Positions 35,301 to 42,244 of a stretch of DNA of 64,000 nt are shown here, piece after piece. A model generated the notes under the pieces. It was given only the letters and a program-made list of their open reading frames with translations, was not told the DNA's origin and ran no database searches. The DNA lies in contig NC_045145.1 of NCBI RefSeq assembly GCF_008831285.2, forward strand, positions 11,222,802 to 11,286,801, read 5' to 3'. A program made the position numbers and the translations under genes. The stretch is from Nymphaea colorata. Taxonomy: Eukaryota > Streptophyta > Magnoliopsida > Nymphaeales > Nymphaeaceae. Position 1 is the stretch's first letter; every line of letters begins with the position of its first letter.

Positions 35301-38300
35301 ACCACACCAAAAAGTTCTCCCCAAGAAACATACCCTATTGTTTTTCTTGGTTACTTCGAAACTCAAAAGGAATATAAATGTTATGACGTCAAAAATGATA
35401 AACTAATTGTGGCAAGAAATGTTAGCTTTATTGAAATTTAAATGAGGAAGTCTACATGGAAATCCCTCTCGATATGAAAACCATAGCTATAAATTTCATT
35501 CTTGGGTTCTTATCGATGTGATTATTCTTTGGTATTTTTCAGCAAAGTTGTTTCTTTCTTGGAAAATGTTGCAGTTTTTTTAAAAAATAATAAAAATCCA
35601 AAATATTAGGCAAAAATAAAATAAATGAGAAACTAACAAGAAGACATAAAAGATAACTTGTTAGAAAAAGTGATAAATAAAAACAATGAAACAAAAGTCG
35701 AAAAAGTTGAAAAACAAAAAAAAATAAATGAACAAGTCGCAATAAAATCATGAAGATTCATTTTTAACATTTTTCTGAAAATATTGTGCATTTTTCTCTT
35801 TTTCATTTTTTTATTTTTTGTTAATATCACGATATTTTTGAAAATATCATAATATTTGCGGCTAAGATGAAAACTAATCAAGGTAAAGTTCTTAGACTAA
35901 AAACACTTTACATAGATTGACTAAAAGGTCTGCTCAGCCGAGGCAAAAGACAAGGCTACAGCTACTGCGACAACAGAAGTTGCTAATTGCCGAAAGATAT
36001 GAATGTTTAACTAGACAAGCCCATCAAGTTGTGCTGTGGTAATAAGAGTTCAATTTGTATTGTTTGAAATCCCACAAATATATTGAGATTGATTGCCACT
36101 TTGTTAGTGAAAGGTATCTAAATAAGATAATCAATCTTCCTTGTGTGCTATGTTTTCAGGGCCTCGCCTAGGCGTGGACTAAGCGTGAGTCTACACCCAT
36201 TGCCTAAGTCTACCACTTAGGCAATGGGATACGTGTTGGCGCCTAGGCTGACCTAGGCGCCAACATGCCCAATCCATGGGAAAGTGAAAAGTTACCCTCC
36301 CATTCAAATAAAGTTTCTTAATTGAGTACATATTGTTATGTTTCAATTAAAGTTACTTAATTGAGTATATATTGTTATGTACTTTATTTGGTATTGATTA
36401 CATATTTTTATGTATTGTTATGTTGATTATGCTGTTATACTATTAGTCACTTAGTTTGTTATATAGTATTATGATACCTCATACCTGTTATATGTATACA
36501 TTAGTATGGTTATGTAATATACTTATACAGTTATATGTGTTGTCAACTTGTTACACCTGTAATAAACTTATATGTATAAACTATTATGTACTGTCAGTCT
36601 GTTTTGTCAACCTGCTGTTATACCTATTACATGTATTGTAATACCTGTTATATGTATTTTTAACTTGTTATAATGCTGTTGTAATACCTGCTGTATACCT
36701 ATTATGTAGTGTTAGTCTGTTTTGTTATATATAATACCTGCTGTTATACCTGTTATATGTATTGTAATACACTTTGTTATTGATACGGGCCTGTTTCTGT
36801 GGCAGCTACAGTGCCTGCGGTCTGCGTCCTACCAGTTATTCATGTTAGACGTATTGTAATACCTGTTATATGTATATACTGTTATGTACAGCCTGTTATA
36901 CCTGTTATATGGTATTGCAACAACCTATTATATGTATATACTGTTAGCCTATTATATATATAATATGCAGTATGGTAATACCTGTTATATGTATACAATA
37001 GTATGGTTTGCTTATATGCATTGGACTGTTGGGTACTTATATATGTATACCATTATGTACTGTTAGCCTTTTTTATTATATCATGCCTTTCTTTAAGTAC
37101 AGATGGATTAAAGCCTTTTTGCAGATTTACATTCCTTCTTCTAGAGATTAGATTTTTTTTTCCCTATTTCTTGTATTAGATTACATTTAATGAGTAATGT
37201 TAAACTTATTCCCTTGATTTTGCATGTTCAATGAAGTCAACAATTATTTTTTGATTGCTTAAGTTGATCATGCTTGTTATATTACTACTTTCCATCAGTA
37301 ATAGTTAACTTGACATATTTAACATAATTATAAAGAAAATTAAAAAAATGGTCTCCTTTTGGCACCTTGACAATAGTTATGTGTCATCAGAATATCAAAT
37401 TGCTGAATTCTTCACCAAACCCTTGTATCTGCCATGGTTCAATTTTCTCCTTGGCAAACTTTTGGTTATAGCATCATAAGTTTGAGGGACAGCTGTTAGA
37501 ATTATGTGAAAATATATTATATATAGGTTCATAAATATATGGATATTCATATGTACATGTGTTTATGAACAAATATATAATGTATTATAAGATTATTGTA
37601 AATATTTTCGATAAATTTATTTTCTTTACTTTTTCTGTTTTGCAAGTTTATGCAGCAAGGAGTTAGCTGCTGGTTAGCTATCTAGCTGTTGGAGCTAGTC
37701 CAATGGCTAGAGCATTCAAATCCCTCTATAAATAATGTGTAGAATGTATTGTAAAAGCTTAATGTCTTTTAGAGATTTCCTCCTGTCGTCTTCTGCATCT
37801 ATTCAGATTATTCAATAAAGAACTCTCCTTGCTGTGCGCCCTAGAGCACACCAAGATCTCTATCTATTTCTTTGTATTAAGAAGATTGTATCATTTTTGC
37901 TGGGTGTTCCGCAGTTTACAATCACCACCAAGTTGCTGTCCAGAGATTAAGAAAGGCAGGCCAGACTAGCCTAAGCCTTCCTTGGGATTTCGACAAAGAA
38001 GAAGGAAATGAAGGCAGCTGAGATGATGAAAAAACTCAAATTTGCATTCCAAATATTTTATATCCCCTAAGAAGATTTATAAGAGTTTAATTAGAAAACA
38101 ACCTAGCTTACAAGTTAAGGCCTAAATGTGAAGTTAACAGAAAATTTAAAAGGAGATAAGAAAAGAAATGAGGGAATTAGGCAGGCTCATTTGCCAAGTG
38201 ACAATGTTGCAGCGTTGGAGAACCAGTTGCCAAGGTCAGCCCCCCATGAGGGCCGTCTCCAAAGTTGAGGCCACACAACAAACTTTTATTAAAGTTAAAA

Positions 38301-41300
38301 TGCTCCTACAAACGTGTACTAAAGTTAAAATGCCTTTACAAAATTTATGGACATTACAAAACATGTCTAAAATGCATCTACAAACTTGTATTGAAGTTAA
38401 AATCTGTATGTAAGGGACACAAGAAAATATAGAAAAAAACGAACTACTATGATCTCAGTACACTGAAACTATGATTTTTTCGAGCTTTCAAACCTTCAAT
38501 TTTCCAGAAATTGCCATGAAATATCCAGGAAGGCAGGCACCCCATAATTTTCGTAAGGAAAATTGGTACATAGTTTCAAAATTTTCCCAACCCATCCCCT
38601 TTGTTAAACAACATTTTGAGATCAGTATTCTCAAGAATCTCAACTAATAAAGTACTAAATTAACAAACTCTTGAAATACACTAATGCTTTGCTACATTAC
38701 AATATGAAACCTAACATATGTCAGTTACATAAAATCACCATCATCACTTATCACACAACTATACAGCTTTCCAAATTTAGTCAACTGAAATGATAAACCA
38801 TCTTCAATTCATTTTTTTGTGATCATTTAGATGTCTACTTCATTGATGAAGAGCGGAAAAACTAAATTCTTAGGCCATGTATGTATGCAGTCGTATATAA
38901 ACATCACCTGTATTACATGCTATATTCGGAAATTGCAAAAAAGACAAATAAAATTGTTATTTTGATAGCAACTGCCTTATACATCTTCTTCATTTGCCTA
39001 GTCAATTACAAAAAAGTTGCTCTTGGAAACTATATACAGCGAGCAGCATTTTGACCATAACAAAGAAAACAGAAACATCAGACCACATTTTGCAAAAAAT
39101 GTATAATTCACACCTTCAATGAACTGGATTTGGAAAAGCTGTAATCTTAAAGGAACACATGCAGCACCAGACTTGGTATGCTAAAGAACCTGAACTGATG
39201 AAAATGAGAAAACAAAAGGAGAATATTTCATGTTCAAATTTTCAACCAAATCCTTGTCGTTTTTTGTAATTATCCTAGGACAAAGTTCTGCAAGTTTTTT
39301 AATGAAAAAACACTTCCACCTGCAATCACATTCTTCTTCATAATTTGAGAGAACATGCAACAAACTATGCTCTAGCTTCATACTAAAACAAGTGTTAAGT
39401 TCCTCTAAAGTCTAAAGTATATAAGAAGAGCAGGCAAGATCAATATAAGCAAAAAGACATGCTCACCAGGATAATGATCCATATATGACAAACCCAGTTT
39501 TTGTGTGAAATATGTTTTGGAATGACCACGCAAGTTTCTTTCCCGAGTAATTGGTTTGTGGAGATTTGCTTCTTCTATCAACTCTTTATGCTCCTTTCTG
39601 TCATATGGTTTTCTAAGAAGGGCATGTAGACTTTCTGAGAAAGAATCCAACCGACCACAACCAAAACTGTAATTGAAACTGCCAGGAGCTTCATTATCCT
39701 GCATGCAAAAATAGGTACAGATATACGGTCCAAAACATAAGTTTTAAGTAATAAAAAGAAACTTGGATCAATTGCACAAGCATCTAAAAAGTATATTTGA
39801 AAACAAGCTTACACATGGACCCAAGCCTGACACCATGTGTTGTGATGAGTTTTCCAGCAATATGCCGTCAGATAGACGAGGGCTTTTCCTTTCAGTAAGT
39901 TGCATTAACCTTGGACTCCTCCTAATCTTCAAAGGATAATCTAGATGTTTCCCTTCAGTTGACAGGTCATATGAAGGATCAGATCTGGCTCTCTTTACAT
40001 CCCTCAACACAACAGTGAGTTTCCTGCTTCCTATATTTTGGAGCCACTGGCCCTTGTCTTCATATTTTTCATACTTATACACAACTATATTCCTTTGCTC
40101 AGTATCAGTTACTTCCAGAACATAAGAGCACCTATGTTTTCTTAAGTGCCTGAGGAAATGCTCATAGTCTTTATCTTTCCTAACATCTTTCTCTGCTTTG
40201 ATGCCTGCTGGAGTTTTAAAGTGAATGTCCTTTTCACCTATCAAACTAGGTTTACTCTCTTTACTCACACAAAAAGTATGTGCAACAAACTCATTGTCAG
40301 TTAAGGACTGCTCCCCATTACCAAGAGAACGACCATCTTCCTGCTTCATTTTCTTATTATGATCCCTTGGCAAAAATATATTATATTCATCATATATGAA
40401 GCCAGCCATGCCCTCATCCCATTGATTTTTAAAAGTGTGCATGCATGAGCTGCCATGGATATGGAGACGTTTCAGAAATTCTTCATAATCAGGATCCACC
40501 AGAGAGCACTGTACTCCATTCTGCGCTGAACACTGAGACGTATCAAGTTGCTGCTTGTTATCTGAGAAGATAAGACCCTCTTTACACATGCAATCTGAAG
40601 AGATAAGATTGTCCTTTTCATATTTCCAAGCATATGGCTTCCCATTTTCGAGACTTCTATATCTTGTTTTATGTGAATTTTTATGGTCTCTTATATGACC
40701 AACAAAAGATGCACACCGATCATCCATCAGTTCTGCTTCATTATTAGCTAGAGGACGTACATGCACTTGCATTTTAGCAGTATCAGCATTCCAAATTGAG
40801 TTTTCCTGTTGATTCATTTCTACAGAAGACATTATTTGATCCTTTTTCACTAGATCAGATGGTTCTTTTCGTTTACTGGTAAAGATACGAGTATTTCTTC
40901 TGTCGCTCCTGATTTGATTTAAAAAACAATCATAATCTTCATCTGGAAGCAGGGGATCAGATATATTCTGACCTGAACCATGATAGAAAGGTAATTGGTT
41001 CTGAGTGGAAACTTTGTTCAGGTTTAAGCTATCTTTACAACTCCAACCTGAAGTTTGCATTTTTTCAACATCTTCAACATAAGTCACCTTTTTCCATTGG
41101 TGTGGAAAATTGTCAGCAACCGTGCAACTTTCATCCAGAATAGAGGATTCTCTTTTATCGAGGACAGCACTATGCCATGGATTTAGCTGTTTCTTAGCAG
41201 TTCTTTTACTCAACTTTGAATTGTCCTGGCAAGTTGCACCCAAATCAGATGTTTGTTGGATCTTTTCTACAACATCAAACAGGTAGCTGCTTTTGCCTTG

Positions 41301-41795
41301 ACATTTCTGAGTATCCAACCCATGCTGAAGCTTCTTACTGCTATTGTCAGATGATTCCAGGCTTTCGTGATTAGTAACATTAACAGAAGCTGACCCACTG
41401 CTCTTTTCTACCACAAGACGATCCTCCTTTTGCTTCATCAGCAGGTGCTCAGAACTGTTCTTGCTTTTTGTCCACCATAACTGCATGTTGCTTTGAGAAT
41501 GTGGTACAAGATCATCTTTCTCTTCTTCACCGATGACATGAGAATCAATGCCAGCATTCACTTTAAAAGCTACATTTCCATGTGAAATACATGTTTTCTT
41601 CGTTGGCCTGCAAAATTCTGCACCAGACCCACCATTTGACCGTTTTAACACTCTCATCTGCTGGTAAAAGCAATCATCCTTCAAAATCTCTTTCGAATGA
41701 TGAATCCGATTGCCTTTTGGATAATGGCCAAAGCTGTAGCACTTCATATCTAGGAAAGCTGAATTCAAAATCACCTCATCACCATAACTAGGCAT
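16737..41795 (-). CDS. Four-exon host gene, ~790 aa, plant protein of unknown function, TE-filled introns
   Basis: Exons are 39813-41795, 39467-39698, 25006-25082 and 16737-16817, read right to left. All junctions are GT..AG: GTAAGC/TGCAG, GTGAGC/TTTCAG and GTAGTA/TTGCAG. The phases (0, 1, 0) agree across every junction, giving about 790 codons to a TGA stop. The first exon is hydrophilic, Ser/Lys-rich, and has three copies of a D-x-D-Y-x-x-F-L motif near residues 283, 433 and 538. The C-terminal part (LRKPYDRKEH, then LKLLRGFFFWLQ, then EDSFMPWL) looks like a conserved block I remember from uncharacterised plant proteins; I cannot name it. The ATG at 41795 follows directly after an acceptor-like CAG, so a 5' intron or upstream coding exon is possible. 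Introns 2 and 3 (14.4 and 8.2 kb) carry most of the copia elements. Function is unknown. Confidence 0.78.
16818..18043. other. Intron 3 of host gene, part next to terminal exon
   Basis: Non-coding and AT-rich, with a short (AT)n run at 17089-17109. The stretch 17880-18000 with repeated GTACCC groups resembles, in inverted orientation, 23110-23205 on the far side of the copia insertion (see findings). Confidence 0.5.
18044..18242 (+). repeat. 5' LTR of copia element 1
   Basis: 199 bp, TGTTAAAGAG...ATTCAACA. It ends in a CT-rich run (18189-18216). Compared with the 3' LTR it shows several short indels (near 18073, 18155 and the CT run) but very few substitutions. Confidence 0.92.
18243..18252 (+). 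other. Met-tRNA primer-binding site, copia 1
   Basis: TGGTATCAGA directly follows the 5' LTR. Confidence 0.88.
18260..19270 (+). other. Leader of copia 1 without gag
   Basis: About 1 kb where gag should lie. No open frame with gag or CCHC character is seen in any plus-strand frame, so gag was lost or replaced. Confidence 0.6.
19274..20295 (+). pseudogene. Copia 1 protease and integrase, frameshifted
   Basis: The frame from 19274 carries the protease motif WMIDSGASRHCC and the pre-integrase HLRLGHPSVSKL. It then shifts near 19900-19930 to the frame at 19885-20295, which holds the integrase core start (DVWGPSRVPFHSRFQYYLV) and decays at its end. A third frame at 20298 continues the integrase C-terminal region (YFWGDAILTPYYLINRLPS). 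At least two frameshifts separate these parts, so no full protein can be made. Confidence 0.88.
20298..20857 (+). pseudogene. Copia 1 integrase C-terminus and linker to RT
   Basis: The integrase C-terminal homology (VFGCTCFAHI) runs into a second frame at 20474-20857 with the usual linker sequence (LFIGYSANKKGYKCFDPQTK). This marks another frameshift near 20550. Confidence 0.8.
20975..22118 (+). pseudogene. Copia 1 reverse transcriptase, split by 121-bp tandem duplication
   Basis: The first part (20975-21547) contains KWVFTIKYHSDGS, RLIAKGYAQTYG and FQLDVNNAFLYGDL, and ends at a stop in the duplicated unit. The second part (21681-22118) has the YVDDIVLTG active site and the connection region with TRPDISFAVN. 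The repeat (21509-21629 and 21630-21750) carries the YVDD codons twice and shifts the frame, since 121 is not a multiple of three. Confidence 0.9.
21509..21750 (+). repeat. 121-bp perfect tandem duplication in copia 1 RT
   Basis: Two direct copies, 21509-21629 and 21630-21750, each beginning ACTGAGG and ending TTCTCACTG. The four-base ACTG at both ends is microhomology at the junction. The unit includes the RT active-site codons. Confidence 0.95.
22192..22683 (+). pseudogene. Copia 1 RNase H
   Basis: Contains the copia RNase H motifs STTGFCVFVGSNLISW, SNAESEYRAMAQ, YCDNKAATYIANN, HIEVDCHYVRD and DMFTKALP. The upstream RT connection stops at 22118 (TGA), and this frame resumes after a further slip. 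The stop is followed at once by the purine tract. Confidence 0.85.
22691..22890 (+). repeat. 3' LTR of copia element 1
   Basis: 200 bp, TGTTAAAGAG...ATTCAACA, preceded by the purine tract at 22680-22690 and followed by target duplication CTTTG. Confidence 0.92.
23291..23363. repeat. (AT)n microsatellite
   Basis: About 70 bp of uninterrupted TA units, preceded by GTGTGTGT. Its length is probably variable and hard to assemble. Confidence 0.97.
23430..23583 (-). CDS. Exon-like block in intron 3, unidentified
   Basis: After a good acceptor (CAATTTTTGACAG) the minus strand reads LVWRSHLPCIDLFSSSRF, then DEIWSIHGPDSKLFMHLAR and GRREAIG, with possible donors near 23418-23445. The composition is protein-like. 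Its frame does not fit between exons 3 and 4 of the host gene, so it may be an alternative last exon, a fragment of another gene, or chance. I do not recognise it. Confidence 0.3.
24334..24526 (+). mobile_element. Orphan copia LTR with primer-binding site
   Basis: A 182-bp sequence TGTTGAAAG...TTGTCAACA (24334-24515) is followed directly by TGGTATCAGAG, the Met PBS. It has the look of a copia 5' LTR, including AAAGAGATTAGGGTT before the end. No internal domains and no second LTR follow, so only the 5' end survives. Confidence 0.75.
24527..25005. other. Intron 3, part next to exon 3
   Basis: The first ~200 bp is probably leader of the truncated copia element; the rest is AT-rich intron. Nothing else is recognised. 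Confidence 0.4.
25006..25082 (-). CDS. Host gene, third exon (77 bp)
   Basis: A short exon after acceptor CTGATTTCAG and before donor GTAGTAATG. With the one base carried over from exon 2 it gives exactly 26 codons, ending LKLLRGFFFWLQ, in phase 0. The aromatic block follows naturally on exon 2. It is 14.4 kb from exon 2, and a plus-strand frame over it (24954-25181) is a shadow. Confidence 0.75.
25083..26950. other. Intron 2 of host gene, part next to exon 3
   Basis: Non-coding, AT-rich to about 26000. From about 26460 the sequence becomes less AT-rich and may already belong to the decayed gypsy relic further right. No motif is visible. Confidence 0.4.
27000..27700 (-). pseudogene. Decayed retroelement gag with zinc knuckle, minus strand
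   Basis: On the minus strand, 27630-27675 encodes CCKCQALDHIQSQC, a perfect C-x2-C-x4-H-x4-C zinc knuckle of retroelement gag. An acidic linker follows (KTVELEHEDAQSEPG). The sequence then decays with several stops. The linker after the knuckle resembles plant gypsy gag-protease junctions, but no protease motif is certain. Confidence 0.55.
27945..28206 (-). repeat. tRNA-derived SINE-like sequence
   Basis: Read on the minus strand, the first ~76 bases (28206 to 28131) have an A-box-like TGTAGCTGGTTGGGC and a B-box CAGTTCGATTCCTG, with a 4-bp T stem (ACAG/CTGT). The 5' GGGGCAT can pair loosely with the 3' ATGCTC. A ~180-bp GC-richer body follows with no coding frame. This is the layout of a tRNA-headed SINE. 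I cannot assign a family, and no target duplication was identified. A functional tRNA is unlikely because the D and anticodon arms do not fold normally. Confidence 0.5.
28207..28627. other. Intron 2, left flank of copia 2
   Basis: AT-rich, no recognised feature. Confidence 0.4.
28633..28914 (+). repeat. 5' LTR of copia element 2
   Basis: 282 bp, TGTTAAGTTTG...ATTCTTACA. It contains a perfect 12-bp inverted repeat with a 2-base loop at 28654-28679 and a probable polyadenylation/U5 region with CT-rich sequence. Confidence 0.95.
28654..28679. repeat. Perfect 12-bp palindrome in copia 2 LTR
   Basis: GGATCGGGTCTG, two bases, CAGACCCGATCC. The same palindrome is intact in the 3' LTR at 33289-33314. 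Confidence 0.95.
28915..28925 (+). other. Met-tRNA primer-binding site, copia 2
   Basis: TGGTATCAGAG immediately follows the 5' LTR. Confidence 0.9.
29146..30828 (+). CDS. Copia 2 gag, protease and pre-integrase domain
   Basis: The frame opens upstream at 29107, but the gag-like start is the ATG at 29146 (MDQPTPSLLSSSF). The UBN2-type gag region reads LNHSNYLTWKRQIVSFIKSH and LRRQFQDIKRETRTVLEYL. The zinc knuckle is CFYCNKRGHVKSECWH, the protease is YVDSGAAAHVTG and the pre-integrase motif is WHGRLAHCNQSF. The frame breaks just after this, within the integrase zinc finger near 30785, and the rest is in the next frame. Gag itself is intact (about 370 codons), so a particle protein could be made. 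Confidence 0.9.
   Translation: MDQPTPSLLSSSFLSQLISQKLNHSNYLTWKRQIVSFIKSHRLYGHINGTTPAPPKYIDREVKKTVVGDQAVGASAVSEIRFEYKTLTENNPKYEVWLAHDQSLVAYITSTLSEEVLGDIDDDLTALELWSTLATTYSQVSEARFLQLRRQFQDIKRETRTVLEYLNEIKSVSDQLAAIGHPVNDKDKVQQALSGLGTNFDIFCIAFEVLPVLPSFEDLKAKLFQHEASRVQRQNLIPSNSHNVLITGTHALQGNRTRPWTSQAGMGRGILPTPPGMNTTSTISRRVPTCFYCNKRGHVKSECWHNPQNKNNQVRRENKAAAGSTSSSSGSNQTSNVSADVQQLLMTALSKLHLKQNEQGEWYVDSGAAAHVTGDTGNLSSVFPYLDQGSVVTGDGSHHTISHIENAQISMGSSSIPLKNVLVVPSVKKNIISVSKLIDDTHSSVEFTPSSVYVNDAQTKKTFAEGTRKGDMYVLEEAPQLSKPYPSDSCFSSHSEVNVAEYNKSSIWHGRLAHCNQSFVRSLVADGLLDKSSLSSVSESVSPACARVVISVRAMPFLFN
30777..31240 (+). pseudogene. Copia 2 integrase core
   Basis: Contains the Cys half of the zinc finger (CSSCHICKSH) and the catalytic core: D in TIYADAWEPAP, D in FQCDGGGEFISN, E in QQNGIAERKHRH. 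All three acidic residues are present. After LPKTLWM the homology breaks off, because a deletion joins it to the linker before RT. Confidence 0.88.
31238..32467 (+). pseudogene. Copia 2 reverse transcriptase
   Basis: Starts in the GYAENYKGYRCYNPKTRR linker. The RT motifs are KWAYKLKYKPDGS, RIVARGFTQQYGEDY, YQLDVKNVFLHG, LYGLKQASKSWFDRF and IYVDDIVITGNS. The frame ends abruptly after EFKMKEAQVYS, where a second deletion removes the thumb region. Confidence 0.9.
32472..33259 (+). pseudogene. Copia 2 connection region and RNase H
   Basis: The frame 32472-32906 has DRAGMTNCKPITTPS, SIVGMLQYLTFTRPN and YTDADWAGDPDDQRSVSGF. After a slip near 32865 the frame 32939-33259 continues with AAGTAEASWLRHLLGEL, LLCDNQSAIKIAFNP and KHIEIDHHFIRQKV. 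Confidence 0.87.
33268..33549 (+). repeat. 3' LTR of copia element 2
   Basis: 282 bp. It differs from the 5' LTR at about four sites (AAG/AAA near its start, CACACC/CACGCC, GACAG/GACGG, and final CA/TA). It is followed by target duplication GTGTG. Confidence 0.95.
33555..35170. other. Intron 2, right flank of copia 2
   Basis: AT-rich intron or old repeat. No coding frame or element border is recognised over about 1.6 kb. Confidence 0.4.
35515..35880. mobile_element. AT-rich MITE-like sequence, copy 1
   Basis: Non-coding sequence sharing a left part (TATTTTT..GCAAAGTTGTTT) and a right part (TTAATATCA.GATATTTT) with 42589-43049. It lies between RT and RNase H scraps of copia element 3. Exact ends are uncertain. 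Confidence 0.4.
36196..36264. repeat. Two adjacent perfect hairpins
   Basis: First hairpin 36196-36228: CCCATTGCCTAAGT, five bases, ACTTAGGCAATGGG (14-bp arms). Second hairpin 36235-36264: GTTGGCGCCTAGG, four bases, CCTAGGCGCCAAC (13-bp arms). Six bases separate them. More CCTAGGCG motifs lie just upstream (36170-36180). Confidence 0.93.
36420..37080. repeat. Degenerate tandem repeat, TA-rich (ACCTGTTATATGTAT-like units)
   Basis: Variants of ACCTGTTATATGTAT and TACTGTTATGTACTGTTAGCCTG recur many times in direct orientation with variable spacing. Short frames over it are repeat artefacts. Confidence 0.8.
37494..37920 (+). repeat. 3' LTR of copia element 3
   Basis: Starts TGTTAGAATTATG right after purine tract GTTTGAGGGACAGC and probably ends GCAGTTTACA. 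It contains a TATAAATAA box-like motif near 37728 and AATAAAG near 37814, as expected for promoter and poly(A) signals. The right end is inferred from the TG..CA rule only. Confidence 0.6.
37921..39466. other. Intron 2, part next to exon 2
   Basis: AT-rich. Near 38280-38400 a motif ACAAAC.TGTA.T.AAGTTAAAATG recurs about three times. A minus-strand frame at 39181-39381 after a GATTGCAG acceptor could be an alternative 3' exon but lacks conserved motifs. Confidence 0.4.
39467..39698 (-). CDS. Host gene, second exon (232 bp)
   Basis: Separated from the first exon by a 114-bp intron. It encodes DNEAPGSFNYSFGCGRL through RKPYDRKEHKELIEEA to SYMDHYP and ends one base into a codon at a GTGAGC donor. 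A longer open frame (39405-39704) is only intron read-through. Confidence 0.8.
39813..41795 (-). CDS. Host gene, first visible coding exon (661 codons)
   Basis: An open frame of 661 codons from ATG (MPSYGDEVILNSAF) to the donor TGT|GTAAGC. The frame also extends 35 codons upstream of this ATG, but that part crosses an acceptor-like TTTACAG and is probably intron. The three D-x-D-Y-x-x-F-L repeats (DEDYDCFL, DPDYEEFL, DKDYEHFL) are each followed by a basic stretch. Near the 3' end two similar RSPRLMQL / KSPRLSDG motifs occur. Confidence 0.8.
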
Positions 41796-42244
41796 CTGTA
41801 AACAGCTACTCTGGAGAAGGTGATGATTTGATAAGCATGATGATGATACATGCAGTAAATAAAGACACACAACCTCCCTTCCTTGGATATGAAAGCACAT
41901 TGTGCCACCCTAAAAGAGAAAAAGGAAAAAAAATATTAGAGTTGTAGAGTTATATTAGTTAAAGGAAAGTTAACACACATCAAACTACAGATGGAAGAAG
42001 TTTGCATGAGTGATCAAATTTGTAAAAAGGAGAAAAGATAAAGATGGACATGCCTATATGAAAAAGTCAAAAAGCTATGTCTCTAGCACCCAGATAGCAA
42101 TACTAGAAAGTGGACGGAAAAGTATGGATACGTAACACCTAAATAGTCTCTCCCCACCACCACCAACACCCCCCCCCCCCCACCCCACACACCCGCCACA
42201 CAACCTCCCTCTGCTTATGCTTAAGCTGTACATGGTTTTGAATC
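41796..42244. other. Region upstream of the host gene's first visible exon
   Basis: Contains a C-run (about 42168-42185) and no coding sequence. It should hold the 5' UTR, a 5' intron or the promoter of the host gene. No TATA box can be singled out. Confidence 0.4.

Larger units (their letters stand above)
35200..37920 (+). mobile_element. Decayed copia element 3 (fragments plus 3' LTR), antisense in intron 2
   Basis: Short blocks in correct copia order: linker before RT (FLGYFETQKEYKCYDVKNDK, 35337-35400), an RT scrap (NEEVYMEIPLDMK, 35442-35480), an RNase H scrap (HKYIEIDCHFVSERY, about 36070-36120) and the RNase H end (SEYQIAEFFTKPL, 37390-37430). A purine tract and an LTR start (TGTTAGAATT, 37494) follow. 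Between the RNase H scraps lie foreign hairpins and a satellite-like stretch. The first half and 5' LTR were not found. Confidence 0.7.

Noticed and set aside
36456-37066. Tyr/Leu-rich short frames
   Set aside because: They follow the degenerate TA-rich repeat and change with its units.
39181-39381. Minus-strand frame as the next exon after exon 2
   Set aside because: It lacks the conserved block, while 25006-25082 continues the protein in phase and with the expected motif. It may still be an alternative end.
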